Shown here one piece after another: positions 48,619 through 58,333 of a DNA stretch of 64,000 nt. Origin of the DNA: Macrotrachela quadricornifera (Eukaryota > Rotifera > Eurotatoria > Philodinida > Philodinidae). Position 1 is the first letter of the stretch. Each line of letters begins with the position of its first letter. Made by a program: the position numbers and the translations under genes. The DNA lies in contig JAJEKB010020536.1 in the NCBI GenBank assembly GCA_022393335.1, forward strand, positions 472,494 through 536,493. The letters are read 5' to 3'. A model generated the notes under the pieces. That model saw only the letters and a list, made by a program, of their open reading frames with translations, was not told the DNA's origin and did no database searches.

Positions 48619-50081
48619 ATGGTCATGAGGACACAAAAAACAACAACAACAAAAGTGTCTGTTGATCCAAAAGAAAACATGGTCAACAATGAAGGTCTCG
48701 AAAAGAATTATCAATTACTACAAGAAAAAACAAGTAACAAGTGTGAAAAACGATCATCTCCATCTGATGATGATGAACTGACGGTGAATGCGACAGAAAT
48801 GGTTGAAGGTCACCAAACAACAGCAAAAGTAAAAAAGAAAACAAAAACTAATGAAAAGAAGAAAACGTAAATTCCACTCCTGCTGGACAACCGACGTCAT
48901 CAGTTGATGGCAACAATAATAATAAACAACTAGGTCAAATAAAAATATCTGATCAAGCGATCACTTTGGCAGTGGAAAACAATCTTCAATCAATTAAAAT
49001 TAGATGCAATCCACCACTAAAGGATCGTAAGCATTCGAAAAAAATTGTAATAAACTTCTTTAAATTTATCAATAAAGATTTTCGAAAAGGATATCCTGCA
49101 AATATACAACCTCTTGGTTTTCATCATTAGTGGAGAGACTCAGGTGGGAATAAATTCTATTTTTACAAATGATGCTGATTTATATATACATCTATGTGAA
49201 TCTCAAACCTGAGCCATCTAAACGACTTCCATCACAAAATACTTTGCTAATAAAATTTGTGTCAAATGAACTATGTACAGATGAAATAAAAAGTGAATTA
49301 ATAGATGTATATAAGTCAATATTTGCAATCGAAGATATGATGGGTACGATGAGATCTAGCAGCCGACATATTCGGATCGAGTTATATCAAAAAGAAGAAT
49401 ATGTTCAAGTTTTATCACATGGCAAAATCAGCCTCTAAAGACAAAAATAATGGTGATAATCATGGTGAATGTTTGATTTAATGTCATCATTGTGGTGGAA
49501 ACCATCTTGCTACTGATTTCAAGTGTCCAATTACTATTAAATTCAGACAGAGACTGTTATTCCGCTTAAAAACAGACGAAAAGAAACTACCATCAAATAT
49601 CAAGCTTTTTATTCCAGTTAATTGCCGATTAAATGGTGATCGTAACAGATTCTTAATTATGAGCAATGAGATAAAGCAGAAAACTTTAAAACAATCCGAA
49701 CCTCTATCGATAAATCCTTGATTTTCAATCAAAACATCAAACAATGATCAATCGAGTGTGACTAAAACTGATAAATCTATAAACACATTTTTCAACGAAT
49801 TAGCTGAAATGAACAAAAACTTCGAGATTGAACGTGAAAAAATGAGAAAATTTTTTGAAGATCAAATTAAATCAATAAAACAAGGGTTGATGATAATTCA
49901 ACAACAAGTACAAGCACAAAATCAATGTTTCACACTCATGTCAACAATGATTTATCCGTTAACTGCTATCGACGCCTATAGGCATCTGAGCAATATTCAT
50001 GAAAAAATAAACAATATAGTCTCTAAACTATATATTTTTCTGTATGAAATAGATCATTTCGAACATCCAGTGATAACTTAA
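48619..50081 (+). pseudogene. Gag-like ORF1 relic of a non-LTR retrotransposon
   Basis: Coding similarity continues through several frames. A Lys/Thr-rich start (48619-48870) shifts frame at about 48868 to a conserved block (NPPLKDRKHSKKIVINFFKF, then YPANIQPLGFHH). After a stop and another shift comes 49169-49438 (SKRLPSQNTLLIKFVSNELC). From about 49440 a third frame holds a zinc knuckle, CHHCGGNHLATDFKC, and a helical, Gln-rich C-terminus ending at 50081. TAA at 49479-49481 and TGA at 49719-49721 lie in that last frame. The RNA-binding block, knuckle and coiled C-terminus are the plan of ORF1 nucleic-acid-binding proteins in LINE-type elements. No reverse transcriptase or endonuclease frame follows, so only the 5' half is here. 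Family not assigned. Confidence 0.6.
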
Positions 50082-50580
50082 GATGTTTTCTAATTCTAAT
50101 TTGTTCTATTAATAATATTCTTCTACATCAACTGAATTTTAACTCTCATTTGATGAGGTTTTATTTTCGCAGTGTTGTTTGTGAACTGATAGGTGCTGTT
50201 TTAACAAGTATGCCAATTTCATAATAATTATCACCTCTAATCTATTAGAGAAAAGTCTGATCGTATATGCAAGGTGAAAACGAATAGTTCTTAAAGCCGA
50301 AGTTAGAATAAAAGAATACAAAGAAGAGAATTAGGATAAAAATACATTCTTTACATGTGACTTGTGTAAGAGAAAAGAAAAAAGGTCAGAAACTATATGA
50401 CGTATTTCATTGAATATTTGTGTATGACGAATTGCGTATATGAAATAAACCTTGATAATGAAAATACCGTATATTCATTTGTGCCTTCTACATTCTTCAA
50501 TTATGTTTCTTTTTCACCACACTAAAAATATGTCAAGGAACAATTCTCATAGTGATAGTGAAATTAAAAGTAACGATTGA
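50082..50580. other. Spacer between ORF1 relic and piggyBac copy
   Basis: No gene is visible. I looked here for a left piggyBac terminal repeat (TTAACCCTTT or similar) and saw none. The left end of the piggyBac copy is therefore either lost or diverged. Confidence 0.4.
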
Positions 50581-52042
50581 TTAGTACCATCCACTTCATC
50601 TTCGTCCAGTACTGATGCTGATACTAGTATTGATACTGGCACAGATGATGAAATTGATATAACTAGATGGACAATTTTTCCAATGGTGAAGAGAGATCCC
50701 TTTCTTTTTTCTGGAAATCGTGAAGCATAAGTTTATGAAGCACAGACTCCCATCGAGTTTTGGAATTTTATTTTCCCTAAAAATTTGGTAGAAAAAATCG
50801 TCCATGAAACAAATCGTTATGCTGAAATGATATGTAATACTTCAAATCCTCGCCAACAGTATTCACGTATAACCAAGTGGAAGCCAACGAGCATCGAAGA
50901 ATTTAATATTTTTCTTGCTATTCTGATATTGCAAGGAATAATTCGCAAGGCAGAACTTCAGATATAGTCTACGTTCATCATTCAAAAGATTATATAAACC
51001 TGGAAGATTTTTATGCGTTGACGAAAGTTTGCATTTGTACAAGGGACGTTTATCGTGGAAACAGTCTATCCCTTCCAAAAGAGCACGATTTGGATTCAAG
51101 TCCTATATGATATGTGATACAAATGGTTATGTTCTTGATTTTGTCATTTATACTGGTCGTGATACAAATTACAAGGAAACGTTTTCTAATTTATCTGTAT
51201 CAAGTCGAATAGTAATGACTTTAGTGGAAGGTTACTTAGACTTGGGACATTGTATTATGATGGATAACTATTATTCTTCTCTAAAACTCTTTATTGAATT
51301 GGTAAAACGAAAGACAGATGCAGTTGGAACGGTTCGATCCAATCGTAAAAATCTTCCAATTGATTTTCAACATAGTAAACTTGCAAAGAATGAAAGAATC
51401 GTTTGCTATTATAAGAAAGTAATGGCTCTGAAATGGTTAAATAAGAAATATGTTAATATGTCATCAACATACCATGCAGATGAGATCACAATTACTCATA
51501 AAATGGGTACACAAGTTGAAAAACCAACATGCATTCAGGAATATAATGTTACTATGGGTGGAGTAGATTTGGCGGATCAACAAATAGTTCCTTATTGTCT
51601 TCCTCGAAAGAGATTGAAGAAATATTACAAAAAGATATTTATGGTTTTATTGGATTTAGCTATACTGAATTCTTATCACTTATATAAAATACAGACTCAA
51701 CAGACAAACGATAATATGATGACACAACTTCAACTCCGTATAGCGCTTGCTCGTTCTTTACTGGAATACATTTTACATGATCACCTTCCAAATCAAGTAG
51801 CTAGAAGAGGTCGACCATCGGTTGAACCTACACCATCATGATTAGTTGGACGTCATTTTCCATCCATAATTCTTTCAAGCTCAAATAGCGAACGCTCAAG
51901 ACGACGATGTTTTGTTTGTAGTCGTACAAGAATTCAGAACAGTTGAAGACGACGTGAAACAACATATGAATGTACGGTTTGCAATGTTGGACTTTGCATT
52001 GATCCATGTGTTCGTATCTATCATACTGTACTACACTTTTGA
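50581..52042 (+). pseudogene. PiggyBac-type transposase, nearly complete but deleted and nonsense-broken
   Basis: The acidic N-terminus (from about 50600) and the domain start (FWNFIFPKNLVEKIVHETNR, then WKPTSIEEFNIFLAILILQG) are recognisable. An internal deletion after IIRKAELQ (about 50965) removes the piece before the first catalytic Asp and changes frame. The catalytic half follows: YKPGRFLCVDES (first Asp, about 51018), KRARFGFKSYMICD, CIMMDNYYSS (second Asp, about 51264), the VGTVRSNRKNLP block, and YNVTMGGVDLADQQ (third Asp). A C-terminal zinc ribbon continues past a TGA (51839-51841) as CFVCSRTR and CTVCNVGLC. A second TGA (51944-51946) breaks it; the ribbon ends at TGA 52040-52042. 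TAA at 50728-50730 is a further stop. The DDD triad is present, but the copy cannot make a full enzyme. Confidence 0.88.
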
Positions 52043-52127
52043 ACAAAAGGTTTATTAGTCGTAAATAACTATGAACTAGTAACAGTCACTGCATAAAAAG
52101 ATTTTTAGTTGCCGAAAAAAATTTAAC

Positions 52128-52141
52128 AGTTAAAGGGTTAA
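52128..52141. mobile_element. Possible right terminus of the piggyBac copy (AAAGGG-TTAA)
   Basis: AGTTAAAGGG followed directly by TTAA (52138-52141) lies about 90 bp after the transposase frame. The complement reads TTAA-CCCTTTAACT, the common form of a piggyBac end with its TTAA target. No matching left end is visible, so this is tentative. Confidence 0.45.
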
Positions 52142-52681
52142 AATATAGCTTGTCATTTTGTGCGATAATTCTGGAAATATAGGATCTGTATAATAACTAT
52201 GGTTCTCGAAATACTGCTTGTATATCCATAAGACAGATCTGTCAATGGTAATTCTACATGTCTAACATAAGCCTCAAACTATCACTTCTATATCATTAAG
52301 AGAGCTTTCAAAATATATCTTGTATGCCACCAAGATGGCTTTCGTAATTTCAATTTTATATTGATTAGATTAATCATGATGTCATGATTCTAAAACATTA
52401 AGCTCATTGTTGTAATATCGTTCATCTAATTTTTCAGTAGCTTTCATTTTAGTGTTTTTTATCTGGTTTGGTATTTTCGGTCGAATTATGAGTGTGGTTG
52501 TTGAATCTTCATTGTAATTTTGAGTGACTCAGTTATGATTCGTACGTGTGATTAGGAATTGTAGCACTTATCAGTTCAAATCTTACTTTAAAAAAAAATC
52601 ATTCGAATCATATTTCATTCACTAACATTATATTTTTCTGTTGTAGATAATAAAAATCTATTAGTTCTATTTTTTTAAAAA
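52142..52681. other. Spacer, no gene seen
   Basis: No gene or element end recognised. It holds the 5' flank of the next gene model. Confidence 0.4.
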
Positions 52682-53518
52682 ATGGCTATTCCTAAAAATT
52701 ACATTGTATATGTGAGCGTCAAAATTCGTCGAATGGAATATCGAGGAAGAATGTTTTAATGTAAATACGCATTATTTTCTATTAGATATACATATATATA
52801 AAGGAAATTTTTTGTTTTTTTAGCATTATGTCAAGAAAACAACTGATATAACAATTCGTGTCACACTACAAATACGTGCAGAGGTAAGTTTATTTGTATA
52901 AAATTTTACTTTTATGAATGAAACAAACTTCCTTCAAATAATTATGCATCATGTGGTCGTACAAGACTTCGAGCCACTCGAAAATAATACTATACTATTC
53001 AAAACAGTTTGATAAATTCATGGAGAAGTATAATAACATAATTAGTCATTATTGCTTGTGTTTAGAGATATCGACCTCGAACACCAGTTAACATTGATTC
53101 GGACGATGAGATGATTGTCGTTGCTGACAATAATGATGGTCAGTTGATTGTAAGGTATAATAATAATGATGTTAAATCAATACGAATCGATCAAATTTAC
53201 AATAATAAAAATATTACTAATAATGATATAACAAGTACAATGATCGATAACCACGACGATTTACACCATTATCATATTTTTGATACCGATAAATTTGAAA
53301 ATAATTCTACACAAGTCAATCCAATTAATAATAATATTCATAATTCATCTGTTAATGATAATATTATTGGAAATTCAGTTTCAATTTATAATTTTACAGA
53401 TATGGAAATTGAAGAGACTAATAAATGGCTTACTGATTGTTTTTTCGAAAATATCTATAAACTTCATTTTTCACATCTTGATTTCATGGATGTTGACATG
53501 AACGAAGTTTTTTTCTGA
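52682..53518 (+). CDS. Asn/Asp-rich protein of unknown function
   Basis: A three-exon model, 52682-52711, 52824-52883 and 53066-53518, uses GT-AG introns of 112 and 182 bp, all phase 0, and gives 180 residues. The start MAIPKNYIVY joins a beta-rich piece (HYVKKTTDITIRVTLQIRAE) and then RYRPRTPVNIDSDDEM. The rest is low-complexity, rich in Asn, Asp and Ile, with a C-terminus FENIYKLHFSHLDFMDVDMNE. No signal peptide, membrane span or known domain is seen. The joined frame and splice consensus support a real gene. However, exon 1 could also read on (VSVKIRRMEYRGRMF) to a TAA, so the first junction is uncertain. An acidic, disordered nuclear protein is one possibility. Confidence 0.45.
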
Positions 53519-53807
53519 ATACGAATTATATGATTGAAATTGTCAAAGTTGTTTTTGTTTTCATTAATTATTACTCACCTTGAACGTTTTTCTGTTTGTT
53601 TGAGATTGCATCTGACTGATCGACAAAATGAAACTATTTTTATGTTATTCGTATTTTTTTTTTGTTATTAAAAACTCAGTATTGATTATGTGTAAGAGAA
53701 AAAATAAAATAAAGCAAAAAAATAATAAAGACCAATAAAAGTCAACCCTTCGCTTCCACGTAGCGTCGGATAGGCAACATTGACTTGACGGCTAAAAAGG
53801 ACACTGG
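53519..53807. other. Spacer left of the ACGCGTTT element
   Basis: No gene or repeat recognised. Confidence 0.4.
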
Positions 53808-55544
53808 TATGTGCTACTGCCCATGTAACTTTGAAACGCAGACTAAACGCGTTGAGATGCGTTTAGTCTGCGTTTGAACGCGTCAGATGTTTCAAAACAT
53901 AATGTGCCGCGCCTAAACGCATCCAGTGACCGCGTTTGAACGCGTTTCTAATAAGATATTTACGGAGATGCGTTTATAATACGAACGCGTTTGGTTTATG
54001 CAACATATCAAACGCGTTTCGTAGCGTTTCGATTAAGAAAACATGTTTAGACGCGTTTCAAAAATGCGTCCTGATGCGTTTGAACTGAGAAACGCGTTTA
54101 GACGCATTTTGAATAGAAACGCGTTTCATTCATTTCTACAGTTGAACGCGTTTTCGTATATTTCTTGTGATAAACGCGTTCAAACGCATTATACCTGTAT
54201 CCAAACGCGTTTATGGTACACACATTTCTTCATATAGAAGAGCCCAAGATGAGTTTTCTGTTTTAATTATTAGCCGCGATCATATGCGTTTACAGTTTCG
54301 TTTTATCTCATTTCTGAAAAAGAACATATGCGTTTAAATGGATTTGCCTCACTGAAACGGTCAAAAACGCGTCCACACACTTTTTTTAGCTAAAAATAAC
54401 TGAGTTTACGAATAATCTTTATCAATGCTCGAACAAACATGACAATACTAATTTTTTCAAGTATTTTTACAATGATATTCAATCATTTTGTGGAATGTAA
54501 TAAAGTTTCACATAACTAATAATCATTTTAATAGTCTTTTCAAACGAAACCATTACATTTCTTAGATTAGAAATTATCTTATATTACAGTATAAGCTTTT
54601 AGTTTTATTCAATTCAAGATTTTTCTGTCAAAGATATTCTAGGTCAAAAATTAAATTTTTAGACATGAAATAAAACAAAAAATAATGACTATTCACGAAT
54701 ACGAGTCGAAGTCAAGTAGTCGATGCGAATTATTGTTTGAGATAATAACAAATAAGAATATTTAAAAATTCACCAAGAAAAATAGAATTAAGAAGCAGAA
54801 TAATAAAATTATTAGTTTTATAAATAAAAATGTTTTCCACTAGTTTATTAAACTGTTTTTATTTTCAACGAAACTAATTTATCGTTCTTGAAGAACTATA
54901 ATCTATTTTCATTTGACTTATTTTCTTCAATGAAAAAGTCTATATTTTATCATTCGAAAATTATCAGAAATATAAATTATTAACTAATATTGAAGAAAAT
55001 TTATTATATTTTATACATTTAACTTTGTTTGAAATAAGTTCTGAAAGACTATCTTATTAAAAGAGAAGTCTAACTTATGTATAGATATGCCAATATAGTT
55101 CATTGGTTCAAGTAAGTAGACTTCTAATCTAATGTCTTATGTTCTAGTCTCACTACTCGCACAATCTAAATGTATCTATAAAAATTAAATAAATGTCATA
55201 GACGATACTTCGTGCAAGAGATGATCACGATGCGAAGATGATGATGACGTAGATCGAATCTGCGAGGATGGAATCAAATTTTTTTCTAAAAAAATTAAGC
55301 GCATTTAGACGCGTTCATAAATCGAAACGCGTTTGAAACGTCCAATGTCATCTTATTTTTGGATGTGTTCAGACGCGTTCAAGAAAAGAAACGCGTTTAG
55401 ATGCGTTTTATAAACGCGTCAGGACGCGTCAAATGTTTCAGTTCTGACGCGTTCATTGCGTTTATTGTATGCGTTTTAAACGCGGTATGGATGCGTTTAC
55501 AAACGCGTTTAATCTCAAAAAATTTTCACATGGGTGCACACATA
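53808..55544. mobile_element. Non-coding element with ACGCGTTT subterminal arrays and inverted ends
   Basis: Both ends are packed with variants of AAACGCGTTT and ATGCGTTT: about 20 or more copies at 53835-54370 and about 12 at 55300-55510. These stand out against the AT-rich background. The outer edges form imperfect inverted repeats. The left reads TATGTG...CCCATGT...TTTG...AAACGCGTT from 53808. The right, read on the other strand from 55544, is TATGTGTGCACCCATGTG...AAACGCGTT. The middle (about 54420-55290) is plain AT-rich DNA with no frame of note. Subterminal motif arrays with inverted ends are typical of non-autonomous DNA transposons. I could not find a clear target duplication, so superfamily and exact ends are open. 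Open frames across the arrays are by-products. Confidence 0.7.
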
Positions 55545-55830
55545 ATTCACGATGCGTATTTCTCAAAGGATCAGTGTCGATTTCGAACCCATGTATCATC
55601 ATGTGCCATATTTTGAATATAGCCTTAGAATCTGATATACTACGTTTTTGAAATAGCTTCAGGACCTTGAAGTGAGGATAACTAGAAATAAAGGTAGCCC
55701 ATGACAACAATTGTTTTTGTCTTACTGGGGCGTCATCAGGTAGATTTTGTAGATATTATATCGATAGTAATTCGATTAAATATAAATTTTTAAACATAGA
55801 AAGTACTAAATACGATACAATAATCCACAA
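55545..55830. other. Spacer between ACGCGTTT element and foldback
   Basis: No gene. The sequence near 55550-55700 is less AT-rich but shows no recognisable frame or end. Confidence 0.4.
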
Positions 55831-56678
55831 GATGTTGCAAAACTTTAACGCCCCCCTAGTTCGGACCTCAAGAAGAAACGATTTCACTAAATATTTTCTG
55901 CTAAATTGAAGCCTGTAAAAAACTGCGTTAATTAGTACTAAATGATAAAGGTTATGGAAACTTCTCAATATTAAATGTCTGAGATTTTCAAAAATTTAAT
56001 GGTTTTTAGTTTACGGAAGTAAGGTGCCAGTAATTTAAAAATGAAATAAAATATTTTTCTTAGACATTTTTACATGATTCGATAGAGCTTGACGAACTCT
56101 ACAACAAAGAGAAGAAAACACTCGATCCTTCTATAAAATTAAGTATTATTCATTGTTTTTGATGTTTCAGACGTTTGGAAACATGCTTATTCGATGCCAA
56201 TTTTTACGTGGCATCAAATGAGCATATTTCTCAATCCCTGAGCTATCATAATTAATAAAAAATACCAATACTATTGAAACGATTGGATGCTTTTTTATAT
56301 AAAAAAATAGATAAATCTCTTGACATTTTTTGGAATTTTCCTAGTGGTGTTTTGAACTTTTTATATGAAAGAGATGGCTTAACGCGTTTTTGTAAAATAT
56401 AGTTTTGTAGAGCTCGTCAAGGTCTATCGAATCATATAAAAATGTCTAAGAAAAATATTTTATTTCACTTTTAAATTATTGGCATCTAATGTCCGTAAAC
56501 CGAAAAACCATTCAATTTTTGAAAATCTTGAAAATTCGATATTGAAAAGTCTTCATAATCTTTATCATTTAGTACCGATTAACGCAGCTTTTTATGGGCT
56601 TCAATTTAGTATAAAATATTTAGCGAAATCGTTTGATCTTGAGCTCGAACTAGAGGAACGTAAAAGTTTTGCAACACC
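55831..56678. mobile_element. Foldback element with about 275-bp arms
   Basis: The left arm at about 55831-56105 and the right arm at about 56395-56678 are inverted copies with scattered differences. Matching landmarks include GATGTTGCAAAACTTT at 55831 against AAAGTTTTGCAACACC at 56662. Others are TAGTACTAAATGATAAAGGTTATG against CATAATCTTTATCATTTAGTACCG, and TTAGACATTTTTACATGATTCGATAG against CTATCGAATCATATAAAAATG. The inner ends carry GAGCTTGACGAACTCTACAA and its mirror. The loop of about 290 bp has no frame. No target duplication was identified. A shared inner motif links it to the inverted repeat at 45.8 kb. Confidence 0.78.
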
Positions 56679-56978
56679 CTTTATATGAGCTTTTATAATT
56701 GAAGTAAACAATTGAATCAATGGATAGAGAAGTAGAAAAAAATATATTACAAACATATATCAACCATTCACTATTGTTCTGCGTCTATTTTTGACTTAAC
56801 CGACTAGAAGAAATTAAAAAAAGACGAATAAAGGCATATCTTAAAAAGTGATTGATATCTCTTTAAATCTTTTAAAATGATTCCATGTCTCCATACTTGG
56901 ACAAAAATAGTTAAGGAATGTAGAAAAGATTGTATAAGACATTGTATTTCATGGATATTTTTATTTTCAAGTATGGAT
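56679..56978. other. Spacer, no gene seen
   Basis: No feature apart from the probable 3' flank of the minus-strand gene that follows. Confidence 0.4.
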
Positions 56979-57275
56979 TCATAATTTATTTATTTTATAA
57001 CTTTTTCTTTTACGGGCATAAAAAAAGTCCATACAATACAAAACATAGCACGCAGGAGAAGTATCACCTTCATTACATGCCTTCTTGCATGCTTCACATA
57101 CTTTTCCCTTTTTGCACAATGGTAATGCATCATGTTCACATTTCTTTTGTTTAGTTTTGGATTCCGTATTACCGTACCAGCATGCTTGTTTAATATAGTA
57201 TGAACAATCAAGAGAACTTGCATGAAACACGAAGAGAGTGATAATGAGTACCAAAATAATGATCATTGTTTTCAT
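56979..57275 (-). CDS. Small secreted cysteine-rich protein
   Basis: From ATG 57273-57275 the frame codes 98 residues; this start was chosen over the longer open frame because it begins a sharp signal peptide (MKTMIIILVLIITLFVFHASS). The mature part has nine cysteines: LDC, QAC, KKC, PLC, VCEAC, KAC, PAC and YC. They are spread over about 60 residues, with a very basic C-terminus (ARKRKSYKINKL). Such spacing suggests a disulphide-locked secreted peptide or a small extracellular domain. The odd cysteine number leaves one free or used for dimerisation. I do not recognise the family, and no function should be read from cysteine content alone. Confidence 0.6.
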   Translation of the reverse strand: MKTMIIILVLIITLFVFHASSLDCSYYIKQACWYGNTESKTKQKKCEHDALPLCKKGKVCEACKKACNEGDTSPACYVLYCMDFFYARKRKSYKINKL

Positions 57276-57529
57276 TTTTTTAAAAATTCTGTTTAAAACA
57301 GAAAGAAAGATTACAACTATCGACAATTTATATATTATGAAAGATAAAATTTTGTGTTGAAGAAAATTCAACTGTAATGTCACTCACGCGCATTCTTTTA
57401 TCATTTGATAACTTGAAAGTGTTATCGTATTTAGATTTAACAAAAAAAAAAATCTTTTATTTTATTAAAAGGTAGAATAGCACAATAATATATTGATATT
57501 CAATGAATGATAGTCTATTGAGACGGAAA
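57276..57529. other. Spacer, no gene seen
   Basis: This is the 5' flank of the cysteine-rich gene. No motif stands out. Confidence 0.4.
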
Positions 57530-57772
57530 ACAATTAACTTAATGACAAAATTGTTTTCTATAAAAAGAACATCTATTCATTTTTCCCATCGAAACCATTT
57601 TGTACTTGTAAATTTTGAATAAAAACTTGTTTTCATATTGTAAATGATCTATACAAGCTGTATGTATACTTGAATGATATTGAATTTTTAACATTGAAAA
57701 TAGAAATACGGGATAATATAATGAACATAAAGCAATATATATTTCATTTAAGTATTTTCTCAATATTTTCAA
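57530..57772 (-). pseudogene. Relic of the 2-oxoglutarate dioxygenase gene
   Basis: Nucleotide and protein similarity to the intact dioxygenase at 38.5-39.5 kb is clear by eye. The relic has LNEIYIALCSLYYPVF where the intact gene has INEYRSALRSLYYPSF. It also shares DNA such as TTTTGTACTTGTAAA, AATATTGTAAATGATC (nearly), and AAAACTATTTTCTATAAAAGGAACATC (nearly). The HxD metal site region is replaced by IHTACIDHLQ, and small indels shift the frame after it. Only the central part of the gene (about residues 190-250 of the intact copy) is retained. It points the same way as the intact gene and lies 18 kb away, so it looks like an old duplicate that decayed. Confidence 0.8.
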
Positions 57773-58333
57773 AACTCACAAAATTTGTCAAATCAAAATA
57801 TCGTACAAAGTACAATTTACTGTATTTAGCTTAATATTCGTGGAGTACTAATAGTAGATGAACATGTAAATGAGAAAGTCAATATAACGAAATTACCACT
57901 CAGGTTATTTGACACAACGAAACTAATTGATTTTTTTTTATAAAAATTTACTAATGTGAATGAGTAACGAACAGATGTTATTATCATATTTGAGTATTTA
58001 TTTTCTTCAACTTGGCTATATTTTTAAATTCGCAGATCTCCAGTGACGAGCAGTGCATTAGTGTTATTTCAATTTAACATTCTTGATTTCATATTCAAGT
58101 TCTAGCCAATAATAGTATCATTTTCAATCTGATTTAAAATGTGCGCAACTATAATTGTAACAACAATTACAATAGTTTTATTTTCACAAAAAAAAATGTT
58201 TACTACAAATATAAGAACAATATTAATATTTGATATAAAAATTCTCACACATACAATTACAGAAATCAAAAAAAAACCGGTGTTGTTTCACATTAATACA
58301 TATCACTTATTAAGATCTAAATCATTAATTTTT
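57773..58333. other. Intergenic DNA, no gene seen
   Basis: No further similarity to the dioxygenase was recognised beyond 57772. The plus-strand open stretch 58139-58363 is Ile/Thr-rich noise in AT-rich DNA. Confidence 0.4.

Noticed and set aside
54043..55710. Open frames in the ACGCGTTT arrays (54043-54237, 55401-55616, 55462-55710)
   Set aside because: They are made by the repeated motif, which reads NAF or RVQ-type peptides; no protein family is seen and they overlap on both strands.
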